DNA of 64,000 bases. It comes from Chaetorhynchus papuensis (Eukaryota > Chordata > Aves > Passeriformes > Rhipiduridae). The stretch is taken from contig VWYX01000407.1 in NCBI GenBank assembly GCA_013396525.1, forward strand, positions 362,158 to 426,157, given 5' to 3'. The notes beneath the pieces were generated by a model. That model saw only the letters and a list, made by a program, of their open reading frames with translations. It was not told where the DNA came from and did no database searches. Shown piece by piece: positions 36,228-47,500 of the stretch; the first letter of the stretch is position 1; every line of letters starts with the position of its first letter. The position numbers and the translations under genes were made by a program.

Positions 36228-39038
36228 GAGGGTCTTTGGTTCCTAAAGAATTAAGGAACATGGTGATATAATATTGGTGAGCTCTCTTTTTAAATCTTTG
36301 TGCACTTTGAGTTGTTGTTGAACTAAGGCAATCACAAATTAGGTAACTCAATAGAAACACAAGCAGCACCAAGCCAGCTACTTTTGTATCTTTGCATAAG
36401 TACATATGTATTTGTCTTTATCTGGAGTGTATTAGTTTTGACTTAAACACAGAACCAAAACCTGTTTTCATTTATGTTGCTATCAATCAGGATTAACAGA
36501 AAGTTGCATCAAAGGATGCAAGTGTGAAACAAGAATTACGTATGTAACTTTGAAATTCTATTAAATCTATGTTGTAAATTATCCATTCTGAAACTTGAAA
36601 ATGAAACTACCTTCTAATCATGGAAAATTTCTAAATTTCAGTGAGTTACTATCCTGAAAAAAAAATATTTAAATATAGTAGAAGTTTAACCCAGTCTGCG
36701 AGCTAAAAGATAGTTGTGGACAATGTTCCTCTTCTCCCATACAGTGTTAAATATTTATATAGAGGACTGTGAGTGTACATAATTCTTCCGGTTATAGCAT
36801 GATTTTTATATCAAAATAGAGACGGCCTTCTTGAAATAGAAACCTTGGTATTGAGTATTCACTACAGACATGGCTCACGAGAAATGTTTTTTAAGGGCAT
36901 TTGGGACTAACTTACTCCAAGAATGACTCCAGGAGTTAGCAGCTGAAGTGCCACCTGACAGTCAGGGTTCCAAAGGCAGCAGGTGCTCCCCACTGCCACC
37001 CCTCCCAGTTCCAGCCGTGCTGGGGAGCTGGGTGTGATACATGGGAGGGGTGCAGGCTGGCTGCAGTGGTGAACACGTGATGTTGTGTACGCAGCGTGCT
37101 GCACAAGAACCACTGGGAATGTGCCACGTCACCGCTTACAGAGAGGAGCTTTCTGTTTTATTGCGTCACTAGACCATGCAGGGAGTGTCCCTTCTGCAGT
37201 CTTCTTGTCAGTCCTGCCTGACTCTACAAAACCTTGGTCTGTCTCTACCCCACTAACTGGAAAAGCATCAGTCAAGTGATGTGCTTCAGCTTCAGGCACA
37301 TCTGAATGAACTGTTTTGGATCCATGGAAAGTTATTTACGCAGAAGGCTCATTAAGTTTCCCTTTCTGATAGTTCTGCTGGGCTGGGTAGCCTGAGACCT
37401 TTACTTCTGTTTCACAAAGAATCTGAAAGAGAGGGTAATTCTAAGAATACAACTTACTTGCATTACAGAAAGAGGTAAGGATAAAGTGAATTTTAGTGGC
37501 ATGAGCACCTGTGAGGTGGTGAGTCGCATCTCTGAAATGCTACTTTCACAACCTCAGACTCTCTTTGGCATGGCAAACAAAGAGCAAAAACCTCCCAGAG
37601 AGGAATGGCTGTAGCTAGGTCACTCTGACCAGCAGGCTAAGCAGGATTACCCAGCTCATTACAATGAAGATAATTTTACATAAATTAGCTAGTGTTTTGA
37701 TTCAAATTTGTTTTGTTAGGTAGCCAAGATTTCCAAAAGGTTTTTTTCAGTCACAAAATATGACATGGTCTTGAAAATTGATTTTTTATTTCTCTGGATA
37801 GTACTATTGCCTTCTCTGACACTGTTCAGAGAAGTATGCTCTCACTGTTCAGATGAGTATGAGTCATGCAACTACTAATTTTGGGCATCTTATATTATCA
37901 GGTTGCCTAGGAAGGTTCTCACCACAGCTGGGCCCAGGAACATGAGCTTTGGCCCACTGGGTCTGTCCCAGTAAATACACTTTCATTAATGTCAGTTCAA
38001 TAGTCTACTACACCTTGGATTTCAAATCTTGAAAAAAAGTTCACATAAGAGGAATAGAAGAAAAGAGAGGAAATTGAAGGCTACTTGTCCAAAACATATA
38101 GAAGAAAATGGTAGGGAAAACAAATGGGGGGCGGGGGGAAGAAAGCATGGAAGAATAAGCATGTAATGAATACCCGATCTTTAAAACAAAATCCCCAAAG
38201 TTCTACAGTTCTTACACTCAAGACTGTGTCAGTGTATTATAGAGATCAGCTTCAGTCTGGGTTATATGGTTGGCTGCTGTGTCCACTTTTAGCCACATTT
38301 AAAATAACCCAGTTTTAATATCCTGATGACTGTGCTGTTCACAGAAATTCCTCTTGCTCTCTTCATATCGTGGGTTTAAACCATTTTCCCATCTCTTCTA
38401 ATGTGCATCACGTTCCTCACCCTGCACACGTGCTCTGAAATACTCTCTTAGGCAAAAGGACCCTCCCTTTCCAGAGTATTTTTACATGGCATGAGGTGCT
38501 CAATCTGCCCTGTGGCTCCTGGGTGTCGGTGCTGGGCCAGGACTGCATCACACACCCACTCGTCTGCAGTTCTGCTCCATCCCTCTCTCCACCACTTTCC
38601 AGACCACGCCACAGTTTTAAGGCAGAAGTGAATGGTCAAGCAGGGGTTTCTCCAGCAGCCTTTTCCATGCAGGGGGTGGGCAAGAGTCTCTAGTTTTCTT
38701 CACCACACTCACTATGCTTTTTTTTCCAGGTCTTAAGGCCAAAAACCCACTAAACTCTTCCCTGACTTCAGTAAGTTTTGGGAGATAAAAGGAAAAAATC
38801 TCTGAAGGGATCTGTCTTCCAAAACAGAATGGGTTGAGGGATAGCAAGACAAAGGAAAAGCTTCAGTATTTCTACATACACAGAAGACAATTAACTGATA
38901 ATTCAGAATAGCATGAACTATCTCAGCAAAAGCTACATAAACCTGTATCCGTATCCACATCCACATGCTCTTTTAGATGGCTTGTCATGTTTTCATATGA
39001 TTTGTATCTTTTCTGGCTCTTTCTTTGTGATCCTCAAT

Positions 39039-39046
39039 TGACGTCA
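39039..39046. promoter_or_regulatory. Perfect CRE palindrome TGACGTCA
   Basis: A second full CRE palindrome, 2.8 kb from the first and about 4.3 kb upstream of the candidate start codon. Because it contains CpG, this octamer should be rare in methylated bulk vertebrate DNA. Binding is not shown. Confidence 0.3.
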
Positions 39047-40449
39047 CAGACGTTTTACACATGCGTCCCTAAAACAATGAAGAAAACCAAAATCACTGTT
39101 CCAAAACCCCCAGGTTGTCCAGGGCAGGAACTGTCTTTGCTCTTTGGTAGATGCCATGCAAGTGCAGTTTGGCACTGAGTCCCAAAGAAGGCTTCTTGGC
39201 ACCACACAAGACAAGTAAGAAGAACAAAAGATGAAGCAGAAACTCGTGGGCAATTTGCTCTGTGACTAAGGGCAGATCCAAGCACCCTTGTTCCCTGCTC
39301 ACCCTTGAGTGCCCCACTCATCAAGCCACGATGCCTTTCTGAAGCAAATTCAGCCTCTTCAGTGGTATTTGGTAATGTTATGGACCAGCAATGCCATGGC
39401 ATTTGTTCAAAACTACTAAATGTTTTCATCTGTTATTTTGACATGTTCCTCTAAAATGCATATCATTTGCTTTCAGCTATTTCAGGTTCCTTACTAAAAC
39501 AATAGGACATGTAGGGCCTAAACAAATAGTTCCCAAAACAAATTTCTGAAGAATGGGTGCTCTGGGACTTAGGAAAAAGGCCTAGCAAGCCCTGAAAATC
39601 TAACTTACTGTCTCTTTTTTTCCTTTTCACTATGGATAGCAAAGTAAAAGAGTTTTGTGAGCTTGAGGCTACACAACTCCAATTGCTATAATTACATAGC
39701 AAGGAATTTTACAATTGTACAGTAAGTCAACTCTCTTATAGGGACTAATGCTTAAATTGCAACTTCTAGATTGCTTAAAATGGGAAAAATACTTTTGTGG
39801 TTAAGAAATCTTTGCTATTAGCTGAACCTAACCACAATAACTAACATCTATTCACATTTTTTTCCTGATATAAATTTGGGGTTGTCATTTTTGCTTTGGT
39901 TTTTAGGCTCAAACCTGGTTTCTGATTTTAGGATGGTCCTCAAACAGCTAAATCATAAAAAAGAGATTATGTGTTAGACTAGAGAAAAGGCTTGGTTAAC
40001 TGGTGCATGTTAGCTAGTGCTGAGCTAATTTTAAGCTCTTTTTGCTACCTTATAAACAAATTCTTTGGTATTAGACTTGTCTTACTAGATTCCTTACGTG
40101 TTCAGTTACGTTTATACTATAAACTCAAATTCCTGAAATATTGCAGGCCAGTTTTAGCAGAAGAAAAATGTAGCCTTAAAGGTTTGATTCAGTAATACTA
40201 CTAGCAGTGAAGGTGAAGAAAAATAGGAATAGGGTTCTGAAAACAGTACAAAGGCATAAATGTGAAATTGCACTGGTGAATAATTGATTTTTATTTTTTA
40301 TTTGTAAAGGCCTAAACTATTTTACAGCAAGGATTTTGTCGTCCAAATGACTTGATTTTCTTAGAAAATATATTGAAGAGGCCCATTGGAACAGAGATGA
40401 AGCTCAACAAACAGGAAAGGGTTAAAGCAGTCCTGGGTGGGGCTGAACA

Positions 40450-40482
40450 TGCCAATCTCACAGACATTTTATGAGATTGGCA
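40450..40482. repeat. 11-bp perfect inverted repeat
   Basis: Arms at 40450-40460 (TGCCAATCTCA) and 40472-40482 (TGAGATTGGCA) flank an 11-base spacer. The outer bases TGCCAA and TTGGCA are half-sites of the kind bound by nuclear factor I, though here they point outward rather than in the usual close palindrome. Function is unknown. Confidence 0.8.
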
Positions 40483-43056
40483 AATGCTCATATAGCCCCT
40501 CTCCAAACTAATGCCCTTTGCCCAAACAAAGGAGCATAGCACCCCGATTGTGGGGATTACAGTGCACACTAGAAATAGCCCCTTTGCCCTTTTTAAGAGG
40601 GACACGCAGTGCCAAGCAGCCTAGAGAAAAACAGATTCCCAAGTTGTACCACACAGTGTACTCCTCTCATTTCACTCAGCTTTTCCATCAGATATATGTG
40701 ACTAAAGAATTGGGGACATGGGCACTTGGAGATGGTGCTCTGGAGATGCAAGATCATGAGTTTGGCAGTTAATGGGCTTTCACTCTTTTGATGTGCTATA
40801 CAAAAAGAAGGGAACATAATATGCAAATACTGTTTTGTACTTTACACCCCTGCTCAGGTATATAAGGGTAGAGTAGAAGTTACAGCTGAGGCAAGGGAAG
40901 TTCTTTTGGTGTAGTTTGCTAATGATGCAGATGGAGAAATGTTTTGGTGTTTCTGCAGAGGTTTTTGTGCCTGTGCAGCTTTAGCAACTCTCCTAGAATA
41001 GGGAAGAGTTAAGACTTATGAGTAAAAAAGGGAGGTGAAGAATGGCTGAACACATGATGAGCAGAGCTGTGAAATCAAGTTCCCATGATTTAATAGATGA
41101 CCATTCATTCCTGGAGCTATGGAAACTGACAGTGTGCAGTGACTGAACCAATTCACTTGCAAAATAAAGTATGTAACCTAGCCTATTTATTTTCATAAAG
41201 GTGCAAATTAAGATCATGCATGTGGCTCATTACTGTGGCATGTGGCTCAGATGACCGGGGTAATTACTGAACTGTGGTGACTCAGTCAACTTCTCCCCAC
41301 GGTAACAGGGAAGTTAAAGATCAATGTTTTGCTTCTGCAGATTAGTATTTTTGTTTCTGTACATACAGCTAGGGCAGGCAGCTGCCTCCCATAGGCCATC
41401 TGCACATGGGGGTTTGGAGAAAATGAAACAGAAGCCAGCATTCTTGAATCTTGGGTGAGGAGATGGGAATTAAGGGGAGACTTCAGGTTGTCAGAGTGAG
41501 AGAAGAAAAAGTAAGGATGACTATAGCACAGGAAGTATTCTGTTATACTCTGCGGTAAATACAAAGAAACTGGTATTTTGATCATAATGCGAAAGCCTTG
41601 GTAGACAAAGCCATTTACAATTATCTTCCACTCGCGTAGTACAGAAAAGATAAGTGTGTCTTTTACTCTTCTATTACTTGCAAATTAATCCAATGTCTGA
41701 ATGATTCAAAGTATTTTCAGTCTGCCTGGGATGGAGTTTTCTTGTACATGGCAATGCCATCAGCCACATGCAGCTTCTGACCCAGATTTGCCAAGTCTTG
41801 CTTGCTGAGGAAGAAACTCACTTTTGGAGCCAGAGAAGCTGCTTGCTTGGTTACTGAGCTGGGCAAGACACTTTCTGAAGGGCAGAATATGCAGAAATAT
41901 GAGCTCCAGACTGAAGGGATGGAAGAGTTTAGGGAAAGGGGAGATCATAAAGCAGAACCTGTGTGACTACGCCAAGGCAGCCAGGTAAAAAGCCAAGCTA
42001 GGCAGCAGCTCAGTTCCTCACTCGAGTTTCGTCCTGTAACTTCACTCAGCCTGCTTGCCCCTGTCTCCTGGTCCCTGAGTTGGCTGCTGGCCTGACCGGT
42101 CTGTTGTCTCTGCCGTCCTCCCACCGTGTCCAGGAAAGCAAGGCGGCACAAATGGAGAGGAGCAGAGAAACTCCTGAAATACCTGGAGAAGCCAGGCTGC
42201 CCAACGCCAGGAGCGCCGGGCTGCGGACACACACAGCAATAGTGCCAGCCAGACTCCCCCGCCTCCAGCCTTGTTCTGCTTTCACACACAGGTGTAGCAG
42301 TCGATATTCTGGGGAAACGGCGTGAGGGGGGATAATCCTGGAACAGCACACACAGATGGTAACGCGATTGCCCACGTTTCCACGAAGACTGTGCCGCTGG
42401 GCGCCCCGCACCGCCCGGAGAGTGGGGCTGCCCTCCCCGTGCTGGGCGCGTTCTGCTGCGGGACAACCCCGGGAGAAGCCGTGCCACGGCTCTCCAGCCC
42501 CTCTCCCTGCCCAAAGCCGCTCGTAATTTTAAAAGCTGTTTGTGCTGCCTCCGAAAGAAAAAAATATCTGTATGAACAGAGGTGACGAGAAACAGGCTGT
42601 AGGTGGCAGAGCCAGGGCTGGGCAGGGTGTGAGGCTGAGGAAAAGCCTCCGCTCCCCGCGGGGCTCTGTGTCGGGCACAGTAGCCTGACAAGCACTGGGT
42701 TTGCCAAGCTGGTGGCAAAAGAGACGGAGGAGGGTCCTGGGAGCTGGCGCTGGCGGGGATGTTTATCGCTCCTCTCCCCCGCATGTCACCCCATCCCCTC
42801 CTCTCCCTCCCACGCCGTGGCGTGGGCGGCGTGGGCGGCCGCCCTGGCAGTGCCCGCGGGAGCAGCCGCCGTGTTTGCGTTTGTGCCGGGCAGTCACATG
42901 GAAACCGGCTCGCAGCGCCCCCGCACTCCCGCGCTGCCCGGGCAGCGGCCAGCCGAGCCCCGCCGCGCCGGGAGCTCCGCCGCCTGAGTCCCGCCCCGCC
43001 GTGCCCGGCTGCGGTCTGCCCGTGAGGCGCGGTGTCAGAGCGGCGTGGCTTCCCTG

Positions 43057-43078
43057 CCCGCCCGGTAAGGCGGGCGGG
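43057..43078. promoter_or_regulatory. GC-box dyad
   Basis: CCCGCCCG (43057-43064) and CGGGCGGG (43071-43078) form a perfect 8-bp inverted repeat around a 6-base spacer. Each arm resembles an Sp1/KLF site. The spacer includes GTAAGG, so this point could also be read as a splice donor of an untranslated upstream exon. Confidence 0.45.
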
Positions 43079-43138
43079 GGCCGCCTCGGCAGCACATCCC
43101 CGCCCGCGACCGGGCTGGGCAGCCGTGGGCGGCGGCGG

Positions 43139-43229
43139 NNNNNNNNNNNNNNNNNNNNNNNNNNNNNNNNNNNNNNNNNNNNNNNNNNNNNNNNNNNNNN
43201 NNNNNNNNNNNNNNNNNNNNNNNNNNNNN
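43139..43229. other. Assembly gap of 91 N
   Basis: Ninety-one undetermined bases lie in the middle of the CpG island. The left flank runs into a GGC triplet tract (43128-43138) and the right flank starts with a C/T-rich stretch (43230-43267). The gap breaks every reading frame and probably hides part of the promoter or 5' UTR of the gene beginning just downstream. The odd length suggests an estimated or trimmed gap rather than a default filler. Confidence 0.98.
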
Positions 43230-43353
43230 GCTCTCACTCCTGTGCTCTCCTCTCTTCCCTCCCTCCCGGTACCCCCGCCTCCGACCTTCGCGGCTGCCGG
43301 GATCGCGTCTTGCACTGGCCCGTCCTCTGAGAAGTGCCGAGGGGGGCCCGGCC

Positions 43354-43397
43354 ATGGAGACCCTCGTGCGCCCCGGGGCCAGCAAGCCCCCCACCGG
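43354..43397 (+). CDS. Candidate first coding exon, unidentified gene (partial)
   Basis: An ATG at 43354 lies in a strong Kozak context (GCCATGG: G at -3 and G at +4). It is the first ATG after the assembly gap, and no other ATG occurs between 43230 and it. It opens 14 codons plus two bases, predicted N-terminus METLVRPGASKPPTG, ending at 43397 immediately before GTAAGC, a good match to the splice donor consensus. Unspliced, the frame meets a TAA inside that donor, the behaviour expected of a true exon-intron junction. The intron would be phase 2. The frame is also open upstream to the gap, so an earlier start inside the gap cannot be excluded. I do not recognise the protein. It could instead be a short upstream ORF or an alternative first exon. 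The rest of the gene is mostly or wholly beyond the window. Confidence 0.5.
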
Positions 43398-43403
43398 GTA
43401 AGC
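43398..43403 (+). other. Candidate splice donor of intron 1
   Basis: The bases are ACCGG then GTAAGC. Positions +1 to +5 match the vertebrate donor consensus and G is present at -1. It lies inside the CpG island just after the candidate start codon, as is common for first introns of CpG-island genes. Confidence 0.55.
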
Positions 43404-44250
43404 TCCCGCCGGGACCCGGGCCGGACCGGCCGCCGCTCCCCTCCAGGGGCGGGAGTGGCTCCGAACGGCGACAGCGGCCGTGCTGGCCGGCGGGCCGCGG
43501 TGCCTTCCCTCCGTCCCGCCTGTCTCGCTTCTCTCCGGGGCGCCGAGCTCGGAGCGGCGCGCAGGTGTCGGCGCCCGGCCCGCTCGGAGCACAGCCCGGG
43601 GACGGAGGGGGCACGGCGGGGAGCAGGGGGCGGCAGGGCGGTGAGCTCGGGTGCAGAAAGGTCAGGAGCCGGAGAAAGTGCTTGTTTCGCCTTTGCCCTG
43701 CGGGAGGGGCGCCTCGGCCCGTCTGCCGGCGCTGCCCCTCCGGCTGCGAGACCGGAGAGCCGGTTCGGTTTGAAGCTTGTTCCCTTCAACGGGGGGTTCG
43801 GGGCGGCCCTGCAGGACGAAGGGCAGCCGCTGCTTGCAGCTCCCGACCCGGGCCACCGGGGCTGGAAGGGACGCTGGCGGGGCGGGAGCCGGGGCCGCGG
43901 CGGGGCTCGGGGCGGACCCGTCCGGCGGAGGGTCCGGGGAGCCCCCGCGGCCGCAGAGGTTCTCGCCCATACGCCCGTCTGCCCGAGCTCCAGGACGCAG
44001 CTGCCAAAAGCCTTTGAAAGGTTTATTCAGCCGTCCCAGCCGTGGGTCTTAGCCCCACCGCACGGCCGCGGCAGAGGAAGGAAGAGCTCTGCCAACCGCG
44101 AATTAAAAGTGCCCAAAATTGTCCGAGGTTGGTGGGAGCCCGCGGTGACTACTCCCAGTGCCTCCTGCCTTTGGTGACAGGCACCGCTCTCGCAGCACTA
44201 TTGCTAAGTAGCGGTCGGCCCGAGTGCAAACCGCGGGAGGGTTTGGGGTT

Positions 44251-47225
44251 TTTCAAAGGAAGAGACAAGTAGAAGATATGCCAACAGTGGAATTTATTAG
44301 TCCGTTAATTAAAGGACGGGAACAGCAGCACGATGAGGTCCTAAGTGATCTCTTTTGTCAGAGCAAAAGCTGGGCAAGTTTTAAGAGCTGCGCTGTCTGC
44401 TCGCTGCAATTTACTGCTCTACTTCACACTGTCTGCACAGACTGAAAGAGGCTGTGATTGCTTCAGCAGCTTTTTTATTTTTAGTTCTAATGTTTATGTC
44501 ATAAATTTATTTTCAACAAAGTAGGAAACAGCTCTAAAGTACGTGCTAGTGGGCTACAGTAGTTCTGTTCAGTTTCGTTTCCTTAGTTTGTGTTTAATAG
44601 GGAACCTTGTAATGCCTAACGCAGAAAGTAGTACAGGGAGCAATGAGTGAAGAAAAGATGCCATTGCTAGTGCTGTCATAATGAAACAGTGTGTGCCATG
44701 TTTTTCTGACTTGCAGAGTATGATATAGCTTGTTGCTCTTTTTGTAAATAAAATGCTTAATTCCAGTTGAAAATGAGCGTGTTTGACTGTGACCTTTTAG
44801 GCTAACCTTCCAGGAAAAGTGATAGATGTAAGGTGCCTCCCCTCTCTGTATTTAGTTGATGTAACAGTACAGCTGCTTTCTAAAATCCTGGTGAAGAGAT
44901 CTATGGTGCCAATTTACATATGTGCTTTGAAGAGTAATTCAGATGCCGTGCTGATTAAAAATTTGTCTCGAGTGCTAGGTTTCCAAGCATTCATTAAAAA
45001 AATTTTAATTTGCAATGGGAACGCATGTCATTGGTGCGTCTCAGAGATGACCACTGGGGTCTGGGGGCATTTCTGAACAAAACTCCTGAATCCTTTGTAA
45101 TCAGTTTCATCTGTGTAAACTTGCCCACAGCCAGACTCGGATATCACATACATGAACAGAAGTTACAGTAACTGCATTAACTTCAATGGTATTGCTGTGG
45201 ACACAGCTCAAGGAGATGAGCCCAATCACAGGGTGCAGATGCACTGGTGATATTGTATAACAAAGTGTGTGGGTGCTAATCTGCTCATGTGGAAGCTGAT
45301 GGCCACACTGTCGTGTGCACCAAGGGGTGACTGGCTGTTTCATCTGAACTCATTTCAGCTGTGAATTACTTCATGTTGCCTTTTCTTGCAAGTCAGACCT
45401 TCCCAGCCTGGATGTGTCTGTGCTGTTAGCACGGGAGTTCACTGGGTGGTTCATAATTCCCTGAGTTGCTGTCATCCATATTGGACACTGGTGGATGTTT
45501 GGTTTCTAATCAGATTTTACTCACTCAGTAATGAAATCTGCAGGGGTCAGGAAAGTGCAGCAAGAGCACAGATTTGCCTGTCCTTTTTGGTTTCCATATG
45601 AATCCAGACATGAGCTGCATCTATGGAGCGTGACTGGGGACCTCTGGCTGTTAAGGCAGTTGTGACAGAAATACCTTCCTTTCATGGCAGAAGACGTGCT
45701 ATACACGTTTCCAGCTTGTTGATTGGCTTAGCTTGAAGTTACGAAAGGGAGGTTAAAATGACCATAACTTCACAATTTTTAACAAAATTTAGGCAGAGCT
45801 GTTTTGTCTCTATGTAAATCATTAACAGCAACATTATGACCTTCCCTTGTTAAACAGTGAACAAATTTAATGTGTCATTTGGTGCAGGGTAGAGCAGCTC
45901 TGCTGTGTGCTTACATAGATAAATTGACTATATGTGTTCCATGGCACAGTTCCTTGAAAATTACACATTTAAAAGTAGGATACTGTTGTGGGGTTTTTTG
46001 TTTTAAATGGCAAAGGAAAAACTGCAGTTTGTGTTGGTGTTGCAGGGATTTTTCCACTCTGCAGTTTAAAAAAATAATTGTAGACTTCAGAACCAATAAT
46101 TTTATTATTACTGATTGCTAGGTATGAGTTTTTTTAAAAGCTTTATCAAGTTCATAATGCTTTATTTAATGAACATTTATTTTAGTTTACAGAAGTGAAT
46201 TTAAGACAATCAGTAGCAGCAGAAACTAGGATTTACTCTGTGATTATGCAGTGGATACTAAAAGACAGGAATACACTTGTTTAGTATCTAGTATCTTTGT
46301 GTATCTGCTCTTATTTCATTAGGGGGAGCAGAGAGAAGTTTCTCTGGGTGTCCAGTTGGTTTCTTTTTCGACCACAATATGGCATAACAGACATACTCTG
46401 GTCATAAATGGCACTGCAGGCTCAAGCCTAAAGTGAGAACTTGCAGGATCAGTTCTGTCTTCTCTGTTAGGAGCCTTGCAAAGAGCAGAGCATTTTCCCT
46501 GGCCACTGAAGGTATCTCCATCTCCATGCCTGTGTCTGAGCACAGAAAACTTCCTCTGGAGCCTGGCAAATGTGGGGAAAGCCTCTATGTTAAACTGCAT
46601 GTATGAGTGCTTTCTTTTAGTAGGACCTTTATTTTCTGTGCTTAACTTCCTTCCCTATCTCACAGGGCCTTATAGTACTAACAAATACAGGCACATCTTA
46701 GCACACCAACTTTGGAGTGACTTGCCTGCTGGATTGAAGTGTCCCTGGAAGTCAGATAAAGGATGTGAAACATCAGTAATGTTTACATGCAGAACCTGGG
46801 AAAGCAAACCCCCAGCTACAGAGCAAATTGCACATCTCAATTTGTTGAAATCATTTCTTACTATTTTATGACTACTACACATAGTTAAGCAGATTACTTT
46901 GTGAAACTGCATAAACATCTTTAAAAAAGATATTATTATTTTTTTTAGGGTTTTAGTTTCTTGTATAGAAAAGCCTGGAGAGCACTGTTGTGTACAGAAC
47001 ACCTATTACTCTGTGTAACAATAGTTACAGCGTACTCTAGCTCACCTCCAGGTGTTGCAAGATTCAGGGTAAAAAGAAACAACAGTGTAATTAGTTTTTG
47101 ATTGTAAAACTGAGAAATTTGTATGTTTTCTTGTTTTGTGTTTATATGAGATTTCTGTGTAATGGGCAGAGTAGTGGATGGCAAAGGGCGATGACTGCAA
47201 CTTGAAACGTAGAGTAGCAGTCTGG
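44251..47225 (+). other. Proposed first-intron sequence, proximal part
   Basis: No supported exon. Composition returns to AT-rich and CpG-poor. A stretch at about 45110-45240 has the look of a degraded ancient interspersed repeat (see findings). Open frames at 44819-45076 and 46476-46871 have no recognisable domain and no matched pair of splice sites. Confidence 0.4.
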
Positions 47226-47500
47226 TAAAATCACAAAGTGCTTTGGGTTGAAAGGGGCCTTAAAGATCAGCTCTTCTGCCGTAGGCAGGGACACCTTCCA
47301 CTAGACCAGATTGCTCAAAGTCCCATCCAGTCTAACCTTGAACACTGACAGCGATGGGGTTTGCACAGCTTCTCTGGGCAACCTGTTCCACTGTCTCATC
47401 ACCCTCATGGCAAAAAGTTTCTTCCTAATATCACATCTAAACATATCCTCTTTAAGCTTAAAGCCATTCCCCTGTGTTCTATCCCTGCATGGTAGCAACT
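47226..47500 (-). mobile_element. CR1 LINE fragment, reverse orientation
   Basis: Antisense CR1 of about 275 bases. It shows the complement of the tail ('ctttgggttgaaaggggccttaaagatc'), then 'gacaccttccactagaccag', 'gcttctctgggcaacctgttccactgtctcatcaccctcatgg' and 'ttcttcctaatatcacatctaaa'. The - strand open frame 47301-47591 carries CR1 ORF2 C-terminal residues (for example 'RDRTQGNGFKLKEDMFRCDI' and 'WNRLPREAVQTPSLSVFK'). The element then gives way to unmatched sequence after about 47500. If the surrounding sequence is an intron of the + strand gene, this copy is antisense to it. Confidence 0.95.

Larger units (their letters stand above)
33907..42189. other. Gene-free sequence upstream of the CpG island
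   Basis: No supported gene over about 8.3 kb. It contains a GC-richer patch at about 36905-37130, perfect TGACGTCA palindromes at 36220-36227 and 39039-39046, an 11-bp inverted repeat at 40450-40482, a short direct repeat at 41218-41249 and a G-rich tract at 38126-38138. Relative to the proposed gene start this is 5' flanking sequence, where enhancers could lie, but none is demonstrated. Confidence 0.45.
42190..44250. promoter_or_regulatory. CpG island, probable promoter of a + strand gene
   Basis: CpG dinucleotides and GC content rise sharply here against a CpG-depleted window and fall away again after about 44250. GC boxes of Sp1/KLF type are visible, for example CCGCCCC at 42991-42997, an 8-bp CCCGCCCG/CGGGCGGG dyad at 43057-43078, GGGGCGGG at 43445-43452 and GGGGCGGG at 43879-43886. 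I see no convincing TATA box, which fits a broad CpG-island promoter. The island is interrupted by the N run at 43139-43229, so the transcription start site itself may be hidden. Bidirectional activity is possible and cannot be excluded. Edges are estimated by eye. Confidence 0.9.

Noticed and set aside
41945..43789. 614-codon open frame on the - strand
   Set aside because: It runs through the CpG island and the 91-N gap, where N codons cannot stop it. Its composition is Arg/Pro/Ala/Gly-rich as expected from any frame of GC-rich DNA, several other long frames overlap it, and no domain is recognisable.
43032..44177. 381-codon + strand open frame in the CpG island
   Set aside because: It begins at GTG rather than ATG, crosses the N run and is a GC-composition artefact. 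It is not in the frame of the Kozak ATG at 43354.
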